Below are positions 21,216-33,499 of a DNA stretch of 64,000 nt, piece after piece. A program made the position numbers and the translations under genes. The stretch comes from Dipteris shenzhenensis (Eukaryota > Polypodiophyta > Polypodiopsida > Gleicheniales): NCBI GenBank assembly GCA_047967505.1, contig CM106539.1; one strand, 5' to 3'. The first letter of the stretch is position 1; the number at the start of each line of letters is the position of its first letter. The notes beneath the pieces were generated by a model. It was given only the letters and a program-made list of their open reading frames with translations, searched no databases and was not told where the DNA came from.

Positions 21216-23850
21216 ATTCAAGGGACCTTAGCTTAATTGAGGATCAATGAGGCAGGGGCCACGATACAGAAGACTAATTAATTAATAGAAATAGTAGTGA
21301 GAGCGAACAGGGAGAGCACAGGAATTACTAATCTTAAATAAGGCTATTTTAAATGTATTCTTTCTTCCACATGCTATATGGACTTTTATTAAGTGACCAC
21401 CTCAAGATCGAACCTAAAAATTGACCTCAAAAGATCCAATGTAGAATAATAGGTTCCTTTAACTCAAAGAAAATGGGTAAATTATTAATTAGTCTAAGGG
21501 GAAGGGGGGTGGAGCCCATGGGTCTACATTTGAGGTCATAGGACCTCCCTTAGCCTCATCTTATTGCTTCTCCATCAATCAATCAATTTCAAGAACTAAA
21601 GAGGGAACGGTGCTCTCCCCTTCTTCCTTGCCTTATTATAAGTAATAATAATAATTATGATCATGCTCGTTCCATTCTTTCACCCTAAATCGCTTTGCTC
21701 CATCACCCCCATCCACTTCCATCAATCCATTGGCTTCCTCCGTCCCAGTTCTCCCATCCCCAACAATTATGTCTTAAGATACTTCCACACTCACCTCACT
21801 CCATTCCTTTTGCACACACATCGTCCTCGCAATTTCTTCATCCATGCTGTGCCAAATTGTTTTATTCACTCCATAGGTTATTACACTCCTCCCTCATCAT
21901 CTTCTCAATGCCAATGGCCTATTTTACCTATCTTTTTGATGGTAATTATGTTGCTTCACTGTCAATTTGCATTGCGACATTTTTTATCGATCATTTGTTT
22001 GGCTTTTTTAACCACCATGAAACCAAGCTGGTAGCTTATGCTAACAATGAGAACATAACGCTTTGCTTCTTTTGTTATTTTTCTTTATAGTTGTTAGCTT
22101 CGGTTCTTCATGTCTCTTCTAACTCTCTCCTTCTCCTTTTCTCTTCCCTTCCTCCTCCTCCTCTCTCTCTCATTATTGAAAATCCTAGTTTGTAAGATTG
22201 GATATATTATGCCCTTCACTCATGTCAGTCCCAAAGAGAAGCTAATAAGTTCCTATTTTGTATTTTATGCATTGAGGATATATCTATACTAAATGTGAAA
22301 TTTTAAAAATCAAAATTTCCTTATTGTGATTACTTCGCAACATGCATAACAAATTTCTCTTCAATTAAATTTACTTTAAAATTTTATCTCTCTATTGTGA
22401 CAAACCATGCTTGATTCCAACCTATACATTTGGGTTGGGAGCATTAGGACCTCAATATGTCCGAAACCATAAAATTCATTTATTTGTATCGAGGATGGGA
22501 TATGAATGATGTAAAAGTGAGGGGTGTAAAGGCTAGCAATGCTTTTAGTTTTTGTTTTTTGACTTTGAGCTTATACTTTTTTGAAAAAAAGTTTGATTTA
22601 TTTATTTGTATTGGGGATGGGAAAGTGAGGGTGTAAAGGCTACTAATGCTTATAGTTTTTGCTCTTTGATTTGAGCTTTTGGTGCTTTTCAAGCTTTTAG
22701 CCTTCACTATGTAACCATCTCCATGCTTTACATTCCTTAAAGACTCTTTTGCATTTAATTTCTCGGGAGGCCCTTGCTCCAAAAAGCCTAACACTCCCAA
22801 ATTTTGCAAAATTTTAAGATCTATTTTGCATTTAGTGGGGGGGTTCTCTCTTTGGCCCTATTGATTCTCCCACATGGGGCATAGGGGTCATTTTGTGAAA
22901 TTTTCCTTTTTTAATAACAAATCACCCCTTCCTATGTAGACATGTTTGAGGGTTCAATTTAAAGCTCCCCTCCATATATCCAAACAAGTAATACAATGTC
23001 ATGTAAGCCTCACCATTAGAAAATTTCCTGTCATATGCTATGCTACATGTCCATAAGGTGAACCCCCCTCCTAATTCTCCTCTTCCTCTCTTGCAATTCC
23101 CTACCCCTATTTCTCTTTAAAGGCATGGATCCTCGCATGTGTTTGCTATGAGCAAAGGAGGAGCCCATCATGGTTGATTTCCCTTATCATGTTTTGCAAC
23201 AATTACACACACATACACACTCTCAAACACACACATGTTTACTTCCCAACTATGAATTATTCTTTTATGTATCCCCCATGAAATCTCCCCTAACTATGAT
23301 TTATTCTTTTATGTACCCCTGTGAAATCTTCCCTTTACACTTCTTTTGAACCACCCCACATACCAAGCCCACTAATCATCCCATACCTCCTCTAATCCCT
23401 TCTTAACTCATGCACTCATTCGCTCCTTACTCCACTTGTGACTTAAACTTCACTTGTGGCTAAATTGTTTTTTTAATTATCTAAGAATCCATATGGCTGT
23501 CTATATTCCTAGGTAAAGCGATAACAAGCTAAGGAAAACATGCATTACCTATCTACCCAAACGTAACTATGATGTTCTAACACCTAGTTTGTTTGGATGG
23601 TGGCAAGTAAGTGGACCCGGACCTCGAAACCTGGACTGCCTGAGGATTTGACATCTTTTCTCAATATAATGTTTGTCAAACTCAAAATTATTAAAAATTC
23701 TTAATTTTGATCGAAATTTTTGCAAACTCTAGTTACATTTTTCAACTTAGATGTCTCAAACATTTTTTCCTTATATGTTTCTCTTTTTTAACTTTTAATC
23801 CGATTGATGGAATTAATTGTATGGCTCAATTATTGATGGGACTTTTTAAT
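21216..23850. other. AT-rich spacer with short duplications
   Basis: No gene is recognisable. A tandem duplication of about 120 bp spans roughly 22475-22690 (GTGTAAAGGCTA units), and a shorter one lies at 23245-23335 (TTATTCTTTTATGTA units). Confidence 0.4.
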
Positions 23851-24101
23851 CTACACACACACACACACTATTCTCTCTTACCTTTGCATCCACCTTTCTT
23901 GATTTCTCGCCCCCCCGGCCCCCGTTTTTCTCCTAATTTCCCTTATCCTTTCCCCCTCCCTAAATCTCCCTGCTTTTCCCTATTTACCCCTACTTTCCTT
24001 AATTCTCACTTATTTTCCCTAATTTTCCTTATTCATCCTCCTTTTTTCCTTCTTTTCAATAAAATTTCCCATTATTTCCTTATTTTCCAAAAGTAAAAAT
24101 C

Positions 24102-24156
<55 letters not shown>

Positions 24157-24660
24157 CCCCTAGCTACTCCCTAACTATTCCTTGACCCCCCATCTCTCTC
24201 TACCCTAACTGCCACCCGACTTCCCGCTGCCTGCTCCTCTACCCAAACTGCTCACCCGACCTCTGACTACTTGCTTTCGGTTGTTCCCGCACCGACCACT
24301 CATCTGCTCTCCCCCACGACCACTCGGCTACCTCACTACACAACTCTCGACTGCCTCCCTCTTGCTATATACACTGCCCTTTTTGCCTCTTATCTCACAC
24401 TTGCAACTACTACCCCTCTGTTATGAGCACCGTTTGCTTGATTGCACTGGCAATTTGCCCCCCATTCTTACTACCGATTTGCATCTCCTATCCCATTTGC
24501 ATCTATCAATCGCCTCTACTCACACTTTCGCTGCGTTACCAATTCATGAGCTTCTCATGCATCATGGATTCATAGATAAATTATTGGTCGGTTTCCCTTA
24601 CATGGAATTTCCTATGCTTTCCTTTAAATTTCTCTTCATTAGTTTTCTATGGTCCTAAGG
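23850..24660. repeat. Pyrimidine-rich tract with (TC)n microsatellite
   Basis: The plus strand is strongly C/T-biased. A pure (TC)n run of more than 20 units lies at about 24106-24152, and an (AC)n run at about 23853-23868. Open frames here reflect composition only. Confidence 0.85.
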
Positions 24661-24769
24661 CCATATTTTTATGTTTCTCTCTTACCATCATTACACATGT
24701 CACTTACCCACCCCCTCCTAGTTTTACATCCTTAAGATAGTTTTTTTTTACCCTTGTCAACAGCCCAGT

Positions 24770-25560
24770 ATACGAGAAACAAGTACGTGGTGATGGCTAC
24801 AAACTACTCAACTGAATGGGTGGAAGCATAGGCACTCAGGGACAATATTGAATTAGTATCAGATCAAGGGACTCATTTTTTGAATGCCACAGTAAAGCAA
24901 CTGACGGAGGTACACATGGTAGTGCATAAAATGACCACGACATATCATCCACAAGGAAACAGAGAGGTGGAGTGTAGCAACAAGATCATGAAGCAGATTT
25001 TGAAGATGACCATATCAAAGAATCAGAAGGACTGGGATACAAAGCTCATCTCAATATTGTGGGCATACAGAACAGCCTTTAAGGTAACCACAGGCATGAC
25101 ACTGTTCCAATTGGTATACAGTTTGTAGCCAGTTGTCCCAATGGAGTTCATCGCATTGAGTTTGTGGATTTTGCCAAAAGAAATGACCCCAGAAGAATCT
25201 GTGATGTTCCAGCAAGAAAAACTACTTCAATTGGATGAGATCGAATTCAGAGTTAATATATAGTTCAAGTCATTCAAGAACGGCATAGATTGTGCATGAA
25301 CCAGAACATTAAGTTCAAGTTATTTATAGTAGAAGATCTAGTATTGGTATATAAATCTTCGGAAGATTCTTGGGCAAGCTTAAATTAAGGTATTGGGGCC
25401 CATACAAATTGTGGAGAACCTAAAATAGGGAACTTTCTAGATCGCAGATTGCATGGCAATAGGTTCCCAACACCAGTTAACAAATTTTGCATGAAGCCAT
25501 TTATAGTAGTACATGAACCGACAGCTCAGTCGGAGGATCCGAAATCAAAAATCTTGGTTG
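24770..25560 (+). pseudogene. Ty3/Gypsy integrase fragment
   Basis: This is a decayed piece of a Gypsy polyprotein. The clearest part is open at 24880-25128, with TTYHPQGNREVE, the glutamate-containing end of the integrase core; before it comes LVSDQGTHF with the second catalytic Asp (near 24870). WAYRTAFKVTTGMT follows, the usual Gypsy sequence after the core. Stops and frameshifts occur before and after (for example TAG at 24829-24831). No RT, protease or LTR was found alongside, so this is an isolated fragment about 0.8 kb long. Confidence 0.88.
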
Positions 25561-25833
25561 GGGTAGTATTCAAGTATAATACCGAGAAGGCGACTGCCTA
25601 TATTGAGTGGAGTGATAGTTTGCAAATGTGGGTCAAATTGAAGGGATGGCTTAAATATCACACGATTGATTCCCTCTATCAGTTCACCATCATCTGAGTC
25701 CTACAAATCGGTGGGAAAGTGTGTACAATCGGCTTCACTGATTCAAAACTCAACATGCAAGGCCTCCTATGCACAAACAGAGCATTGCCTACAACAGACA
25801 CCACAAGCACCACTTCGCAAGCTCCAAAAAGAA
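25561..25833. other. Tail of the Gypsy fragment, unassigned
   Basis: An open frame at 25449-25697 continues to about 25.70 kb and may be a C-terminal piece of the Gypsy polyprotein, or of its insertion site. I cannot identify it. Confidence 0.3.

Positions 25834-25930
<97 letters not shown>
25834..25930 (+). repeat. (TG)n(GA)n microsatellite
   Basis: About 37 TG units with one TA interruption, then about 11 GA units. The overlapping Cys-Val and His-Thr open frames are by-products. Confidence 0.98.
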
Positions 25931-26009
25931 GTCATAAGTGGAATAAGTTGAACAAAACATGTTGGTTGCCAAAAAAAACTCGCTCCTACACTCGCTTCTT
26001 GCCCTTCCC

Positions 26010-28460
26010 CATTGCATAGATATTCATGTGTGACAATGTCCTCGGAGGATCCTTGAGATGTTGCAAGCAACTTCTGTTGACTTGTGGCTTCACATTGAGG
26101 AGACCCTTTGGCTAGCCACTAGAGACAAACAGTTGCTTTTGAGCAGGAGGTGATGTCTTCTTTGTCCTACTTTTCTTGATGATTTTTTAAGGAGGTGTTA
26201 GCTTAGGAGAGGAAGGCAAAGGGTTAGAGTCCACTTTCTCACCTCCTGGCTGCTTAATCTTGAGCTTCAACTTCCTACAACAAAATACATGACAAAGTCG
26301 CATATGAGTCACAAAAGTTTGGCAAAATTATTTAAGAATGACAAAATTATTTAAGAATGCAAAAAAGTGAGATGAAGCTCAATTTTTGTGGACAAAAACA
26401 TATTTTAAATGCTAAAATCAATCATAAAAACTACCAAAAACATCTTTTTTACCCAAGATGCACCTTTCATAGTCAACATCCCTTCCTTGAGCTTGTGCCT
26501 GCTTTACCTCACTCTCAATTACTAGAGGTTCTTGCTTCGAGGCATATTGCTTATCGTATAGATATGCTTTTTGATCTGGTTTTGAAATTGATGCTGAAAG
26601 CTCAAGTCATTCAATCTATTGATGCAACATTCATCACCTGGTCAATAAATCTCCTAAAATTGTAAGTCTCTTTCAAGTGAAATAATTGAGGCCATGGAGT
26701 ATAAGATTCTTTCACAAGATCCATCATCCCTTCTAAAGTGAATGCATTTTTTCTTGTAATCTTCTTGGAGAATGTACTAAAGATTTGATCTATTTGATCA
26801 TGAGTATGACCAACCAAGAGAAATCCAATTTTGATGTTATCAACAACTTCCTTATCCACAAGCATGTACAAGCACATAAGAAATGTTTGGTTTTTGTTTT
26901 CTCTTACTATATTGTCAAGTTGGATATATAGGGTTCTTGGAAGGGGACATTCCCATTATGTGAGAATGGGATGAGTTATTGTGATTGATAGATTTGCATC
27001 ATTATGCATATTTGGATAAGTGAAAAACACCTTATCTTGGAGCCTTTTGTGATACACAAGACATCCTAGGAGACGCATTTGCACAAATGTCTCTTCCTTC
27101 ACATCTTTTGGAACTCTCATAAAGTGAGGCAAACAAGTCTTCTTTTGATCCATACCATCCATAAAGAGACCAAGATACTTTTTGGGATTCTTCAAGCACT
27201 TTCTTCTATGCTTTGCCAACTTTGATTGTTCTTGGGCATTTTGCTTTATATGGTGCTTAAGAGCACTATTGATTTGATCTACATGTCAAAACACTTACAT
27301 ATTATTAATTACCGACACCCTAAATGTTTTAGAAAATCAACTATACATATAAAATATATTGGTACCTCGTTCACTTGAGGTCGTTACCCTTTGTCATCGA
27401 CTCTTGAGGTTTGCACATACACTACATACCCCCATTCACAATTTTTTGGGAATCTTCACATTATTGAAGAAAATCTTCCACAATCTATTGAGATGGCTAC
27501 ATCTAGCAAATTGTTCATTGCCTTGTGACATCTTCTGCTTGTAGAGCATGAAAACCTCAAATCTTGTGTATAGTTTTCTTGTTGTAGGCTAACTTCTACA
27601 TTCGAAGCAAATAGCCTGCTATCCATGATAGGGCCATATTTCCAATCAGACGTGGATTCCTAAAACACTTTGTTCTCTGTAAGCCTTGAATTCCCCAAGC
27701 TATGAATGTTTTTAAAGTATGATCTACAAATTTTCATACTTCCTAAATGATACTCCACCCCCCACCCGCTCATTCTTCAAGGGGTTGTTGCATTCAAGTA
27801 ATAATCTTGTTCTGCATGATTCAAACCAAAGTATTGTGTCTTGATTGCTTTCAACTTTTTCACATCTAATATCCCCAAACAGTTTTGAACACAACACATA
27901 GTAGTGCATGTATCCTTTAACTAAGCCTCAGATGTCAGGAATTGCTTTCTTCTCCTACCATAACTCGTGAATCTTTTGTCAATGTCCATCCTTCCATTTT
28001 TTTCTTCGGTCCTTTGAAGGGGTAGATGCACTTTGTTTAGCTTGTGAAAGTGAAGGCACAGCTAAGACTAGAGTAATCATAGGCAACAACTGTGAATCCA
28101 TATCTTGCATGGTAGTCGAATGAACTTTAGGCAGGTGCTTCTGTGATTCTAGAACTATTGCAATACTTCTTTTGGTTCAATCCTTGTAGAAGACTCTGGC
28201 TCATATGAGGTCACTAAAAGTTTTGTTTTCTCACCAACATATTCAAACGAGGAGACAAACACACTCTCACAGGTGCATTCTAGGTTGTATGAGGAGACTG
28301 AAGGTTCTGAGGGTTGATGAAGGTTGTATTTTGAGATGACTTCGAGGAGCTTAGAACATAGCTTGAGACCGAGACGAAAATGTTGAAGATCGTGCACAAC
28401 CACAATGAGGAAAGGCCTAAACAAAAGCCTTGGCACTATATATAGACAAATGTCATCCAC
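26010..28460 (-). pseudogene. Decayed DUF7869-type (transposase-like) gene
   Basis: Read on the minus strand, several open pieces line up in one protein order. Near 27740-27690 is KICRSYFKNIHSLGNSRL. 27219-26956 contains LFMDGMDQKKTCLPHF and a block starting LLGCLVYHKRL. 26955-26870 gives LYIQLDNIVRENKNQ and 26877-26611 gives GFLLVGHTHDQIDQIFS. The QLDN..ENKN and GHTHDQIDQ blocks are, from memory, hallmarks of large uncharacterised eukaryotic proteins annotated as DUF7869, often multicopy and thought to be transposon-derived. Further down, 26580-26010 is a Lys/Pro-rich tail with stops. Many stops and frameshifts show the gene is dead. The N-terminal part (28460-28155) is open but without a known motif. 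The family assignment rests on remembered motifs. Confidence 0.7.
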
Positions 28461-28970
28461 GTTTACTTAAACAAAACCCTGAACAAACCCTAAAATTTGA
28501 CACCATGAACCAACCCTTAAAAATGGGGAAAAGGGATTAAAATGATGAAAAAATTTTGTTTTTAGGTCCATATTTTGGAAATACATATTTTAGAAGGTAA
28601 AACCCTGGACATGAAAAAGATATCCATTTTGAGCCCAAAAATATTAGAAAAAATGATTATTTTCTTCTTTTCTTAAACCCTGGACTTCAAACAATAATTT
28701 AGGTGGATTTGATTATCTTAGACTATAAAATCCAAATCCTAAACCCTAATCCCTCATTGTTCACTATTCCCCCAGAAGCTAATACCCCTCCTACCAGCAC
28801 TGACAGCCTATCAAATCCTAGCCAGCATCCAAAATGACTAAACAACCCAGAAAGTGAATGGAATCTTTAGATTCTTTTTTTATTCTTTCTCAAATTAAAT
28901 GAATTTCAGTTTCACAAAACTTCATAATATACGATAAATGATTTCAAAAAAATAAAATAAAATCATCACC
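28461..28970. other. AT-rich 5' flank of the DUF7869-type gene
   Basis: I see no ORF or repeat. It separates the 5' end of the minus-strand gene relic from the palindrome array. Confidence 0.4.
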
Positions 28971-29391
28971 CAAATTCGATCCTCGGGATTCGATTTGTGT
29001 GTAAGTGTGTGAAAGGCTACACACAAATCTGATCAACAGGAGGATCAATTTGCACTAAGATGCATGCTAATATAATCTCGGAGATTGGATTAGCATGCAG
29101 CCACTTCATAGATTGCACACTAATCCGATCTCGAGATCGGATTAGCCCGTAGTTGCAAACAAATCCAATCCCAAGGATCGTATTTGCATGCTAATCCGAT
29201 GCCAGGGATCAGATCTTGTATTTTCAATAGAAATCCGATCCTGGGAATTGGATTGGTGGGATGTAGCACTGCATCCAAATCTGATCCTAAGGATTGGATT
29301 TTCATTCATATGCAGACAAATCTGATCTCGAGGATCAAATTTACTTGTCTTGGGTAGTAACTAATGTCTAATCCTTGGGAGTTGATTTAAT
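28971..29391. repeat. Array of 9-10 short palindromes (AATCCGATC half-sites)
   Basis: Imperfect palindromes of about 24-30 bp recur at 28971, 29024, 29066, 29121, 29160, 29190, 29231, 29278, 29318 and, weakly, 29369. The unit at 29121-29144 is a perfect 24 bp palindrome (TAATCCGATCTC and its complement). The half-site is close to AATCYGATC. Spacers are unrelated and 2-25 bp long. Such clusters of binding-site-like repeats are typical of subterminal regions of some DNA transposons. Confidence 0.9.
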
Positions 29392-29486
29392 AGACTCTTT
29401 GTGTTTTTGACCCTATGTTTGAATTTTTTTTTTCAAAAAATTGTGTGTTTCAAGGTTATTTTGGGATATGTTTTGGTGAATTTTTT

Positions 29487-30043
29487 GGTTTGATAGAGAA
29501 GGCAAAATGTACTCTAGAAGTGCAAACAGTGGAGTGTGGTGGAATACTTTCTTTGAAGAACAAGCCTTAATCCTTGAATGGTTCAAGAGTAAAACTACTA
29601 CTTTGTGCAGTAATGTTGTATGGCTAACACCTTGTCCTCCTTTAGAACAAGTTGTACAACCTCAAATTCTATCACTTGAGCTTGAATCTTTAATCAAGGT
29701 ACCTACTGGAGAGATATATCTTAGTGCACGATGATCTTGTCAAAGACAAGAAGAGCTCACTGAAATGTGGGCAGGTTCTGCACAAGATTTGAAGGTTGGA
29801 TCCATGATTGCAAATCTTTCTCAAGAGGGCCCTCTTGGGCATTCATTTTGGATTACAAAAGTGATAGAAATTCAAAAGTCTATGTAAGGGCAAGTAACTT
29901 CCACTATTGTGCAATAGTTTAGGACTACGCATGCTAATCCATTGAAAGAAAAATATGCTCCAAAAATAGTTGCATGTCCAAAAAAGAAAAGGGCAAGAAG
30001 TAGTACCAAAAACCAAGATTGGATGTTCTTGATCTTGGAGCGG
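29487..30043 (+). pseudogene. Plus-strand coding fragment, possibly DUF7869-type C-terminus
   Basis: From an intron-like acceptor (TTTGATAG, near 29494) the plus strand reads YSRSANSGVWWNTFFEEQ and PPLEQVVQPQ, then after one stop LTEMWAGSAQDLKVGSMI and GPLGHSFWITKVIEIQ. It closes with a basic segment (VACPKKKRARS) around 29970-30000. The FWITKVIEI part, followed by a PLKEKYAP block, resembles the C-terminal region of DUF7869-type or BAH-like proteins, but I am not certain. Two or three stops break it. It ends where the truncated LTR of Copia E2 begins. It points away from the minus-strand relic across the palindrome array. Confidence 0.45.
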
Positions 30044-30086
30044 CGGTCACCCTGGCATATCACGAGTGGAGCTCGATAGCTCAACA
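30044..30086 (-). repeat. Truncated 3' LTR of E2 (43 bp)
   Basis: On the minus strand it reads TGTTGAGCTATCGAGCTCCA and continues GTGATATGCCAGGGTGACCG, matching the start of the E1 5' LTR including the block missing from the E1 3' LTR. The match then stops abruptly. Confidence 0.85.
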
Positions 30087-30112
30087 CTCCCCCTCGAGCT
30101 CAATCCCAATTC

Positions 30113-31640
30113 CTACACACCAAGCAGGTCTCTGAACTTGCGCAGCTTCTCTGTGCCCAATGCCTTCATGAATATGTCAGCTACCTGATCCTCTGTGCTG
30201 ACATAAACTAGATCAATAAGACCTAATAAAACCTTCTCCCGCACATAGTGATAATGCACCTCAATGTACTTTGTTCTAGCATGAAAGACTGAATTATTTG
30301 CCAAGTGTATACTGCTCATCTTGTCATAATAAATGACAACTGGCCCATCTCTGATGCATATCATAAAGTAGCTTATGCAACTAACCTACCTCACATGCAG
30401 CCACTAATGCACCCCTGTACTCAGCCTTTGTGCTCAACAAGGCAACTGTAGGTTGTTTCTTGCTGCTCCAAGTGACTGCAGCACTCCCAAAAGAGAACAC
30501 ATATCCACTGGTAGATCGTCTATCAAAAATACTCCTAGCCCAATTAGCATCAGTGTACCCATGCAACTGTATTTGAACCCCAGTCTCATAAAATATTCCA
30601 TACTGCAATGTGGACTTCACATACCTGAGTATGTGTCTAGCCGCATCCAAATGCGGTTTCCTTGGAGCCTACATAAACTGACTTACTAATCCAATAGCAT
30701 AGCTCAAATCTAGCCTGGTAATAGTCATATAATTTAAACTTCCTACTATGCATCTGTACATAGTAGGGTCTTCCAGAAGCTCAACTGCATCTGTGCTCAG
30801 CTTTACATTCTGCTCCAAAGGAACTGAAATAGGCTTACAGCCTGTCATCTCATATTTGGATAGCATGTCCAATCCATACTGCCTCTGCAAGAGCCATATC
30901 CCACTTGGTGATCTAATCACCTCAATGCCCAAGAAATAACGCAACTCTCCCAAATCCTTCAACTCAAACTTTTGCTTCAATAGCATTTTCACATGAAGGA
31001 TATCTTCATCACTATCACCTATGATGATCAAATCATCAACATAAATGACAAGCAGCGTAATACCTTTCTCTATTTTTCTCACATAAAGTGAGAAATCTGC
31101 CTTGGAAATCTGAAAGCCAATAGTGACAAGATACTATCCTATCTTGTCAGCTTGCTTCAAGCCATACAAGGCTTTCTTCAATCTGCAAACAAGCTCAGGG
31201 TGAACAGCATGAAGATAACCTGGTGGCTGCTCCATAAAGACCTCTTCTTGAAAATCACCATGCAAGAAGGCATTGTTTACATCCATCTGATGTAAAGACC
31301 ATCCCTTTGATGCAGCCATAGCAATGACTACTCTTACGGTTGCCATCCTTGCAACCAGATTGAATGTTTCTTCATAATCAATGCCATATGTTTGTGCATA
31401 CCCCTTAACAACTAATCTTGCCTTATATCTGTTCACAGAACCATCTGCATTGTGCTTCACCTTATAAACCCACTTACAGCTAATTGCATTCTTGTCTTTA
31501 GGCAAAGGCACCAATTCCCATGTAGCATTTGCTTCCAAGGCATCCATTTCTTCATCCATGGCTTTCTCCCATTTTTCTTTTCCCATGGCTTGCTCAAAAG
31601 AAGTGGGTTCTGGTTCCTATATCACTTTGACCATATAGGC
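30113..31640 (-). pseudogene. E2 reverse transcriptase and RNase H
   Basis: This RVT_2 domain begins before EKWEKAMDEEMDALEANA (31586 down). The catalytic motif is VIYVDDLIIIG (near 31035). From 31586 to 30381 one frame is kept, with only three stops: a TAG at 31134-31136 (CAG in E1), a TAG where E1 reads Gln in SQFMQA (near 30666), and a TAG for TGG near 30378. A 15 bp in-frame deletion lies at KQAD.KIG (near 31145). RNase H (DANWARSIFDRRSTSGY, then DIFMKALGTEKLRKF) has one frameshift near 30366. Confidence 0.92.
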
Positions 31641-32171
31641 ATAGTGAATGGCTGTAAATCCATCATATTTCAGCCTATCCACAAAATACCTAGCTCTGGT
31701 AGACCTGTGCAAAATAGGCTCACTTCTAGGTGCTCTCAAAACATCCCTGGTCTTCCTTACTCCAGGTGTAACAATAGAAGGAATACCCAACTCATCATCA
31801 ATGCTCTGTTTTGAGCCACTGGATTCACCATCCACATAAGAGTGACCTGCATTCACATCAAACATGGGCTGATCTACCTTCTCTTTTCCTTGTCATGATA
31901 CTTGCATACCACTATCTGCATTGCTTTGAGGAGATTCTCTTGATCTCAATCTGCCTGTCCATGGTGAAGTATGTGAACCACTGCTAGAGGACACTGCAGG
32001 TCCACTAATATTTTGTGATTGTTGTTGTGAATTCTATGCAGCATTACCATTTTGTGCATCTACATCATCAATCATATTTATTGGTTTATACCAACTTCTC
32101 ATCTCATAAAAAACAACATCTCTGCTCACTGTAAACTCACGAGTAGAAGGGTTATAGCATCTATACCCTTT

Positions 32172-33090
32172 CTACTGCAAAGAATAACCAATAAAGATGC
32201 ACTTCTCAGCTTTTGGATCCAACTTGGACCTCAACTCATCTGGCACATGAACATAGGCAATGCAACCAAAAATTTTCAAATGAGAAATATCTGGTTTCCT
32301 ACCAGTATACATCTCCTCTAGCGTCATGCCATGTATTGCTGCAGTGGGAGTCATGTTTATTATGTAAACTGTTGTAGCAACTGCTTCAGCCCAATAATAA
32401 TCTAGAAGGAATTTTTCATTTAGCATGGCCCGAGATACCTCTCCAATATGCCTGTTTTTCCTTTCTGCAAGTCCATTTTGCTGTGGGGTATGACTGCATG
32501 AATATTGCTGCTTTATGCCATGCTCCTGTAGGAACCTTGCAAACTCATTTGAGAGGTACTCTCCCCCTCCATCTGACCTTAGGAATTTTATTTACAGGCC
32601 TGTTTCTTTTTCAACCATAGCTTTAAAAGCTTTGAAATGCCCAAACACTTCACTTTTCTTTTTCATAAAATACACCCAAACTTTTCTGCTGTAGTCATCA
32701 ATAAAAGTGACAAAATAATGATAGCCTCCAATAGATGCAGCTTTAGTAGTCCACACATCAGAGTGGATTAATTCCAATGGCTTCTTACTCTCTTGAACAT
32801 GTCTAGGAAATGGTTTCCTTGTCTGGTTTTCCAAATTGATAGGCTTCACATACCTTATGCATTTTTGCAACTTTGAATTTAGGCAATCCTGTAAGAATAT
32901 TTTGGGCCTACATTGATTTAAGTCGATATACATTAACATGACCAATGCTTTTATGCCAGACATCAATATCTGCAGCTACACCTATCCCATGTGCAAACAT
33001 TGCTGCACTCAATTCAAGCATGTCTGCATCCAATGTAAACATCTTGCCCTTCTTCTTTCCTTTTGCTATCAAGCGACCATTATTTTTCAT
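32172..33090 (-). pseudogene. E2 GAG-pre-integrase and integrase
   Basis: The HHCC zinc-binding part is readable (WHKSIGHVNVYRLKSM, then VCEACQFGKQ), split by a frameshift near 32905. The core carries HSDVW and RSDGGGEYLSNEF, and the Copia C-terminal block KIFGCIAYVHVP follows. A TAA interrupts at 32590-32592 where E1 has CAA (Gln), and a TAG follows YSLQ at 32169-32171 where E1 has CAG. Confidence 0.9.
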
Positions 33091-33430
33091 ATCCTCAACA
33101 AAGCATCCATGAGGATTAAATCTGACCTACAAGCCCTTCTCAACCATTTGACCAACAGAAACCAGGTTCTTGGTGATATTCGGGACATGAAATACATCGG
33201 ACAGGTATTTCTTTTTCCCATCCTGCATAGACAAAGGAATTTTACCAATCTGCACAATAGGATGTGCAGTATCATCACCAGTCTCCACAAATCCTGGGTT
33301 TTCAATTTTCCTTGCATCCTGCATCCATTCTGCATGAGCTGTCATGTGGTGTGATGCACCTAAGTCAACATACCACACATCATTGCGTTCTTCTGCACTT
33401 GTCACAGAATTGGTCATGTGCTGCACCATA
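33087..33430 (-). pseudogene. E2 Copia protease with altered active site
   Basis: This aspartic protease would cut the polyprotein. The active-site block reads WYVDLGASHHMTAH, with Asp-Leu-Gly-Ala where the family has Asp-Ser-Gly-Ala or Asp-Thr-Gly-Ala; the codon is TTA, one C-to-T step from TCA. The frame is otherwise open from about 33430 through KYLSDVFHVPNITKNLVSV to a stop near 33127. E1 lacks this domain. Confidence 0.85.
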
Positions 33431-33499
33431 AACAGATGCTCATTTCTGTCATCACCCTGTCTACTAGAAGATGCATAATTCCCTTACTGCAATTTTCCA

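Noticed and set aside
25666-26070. Overlapping ORFs rich in Cys-Val or His-Thr
   Set aside because: They are translations of the (TG)n(GA)n microsatellite.
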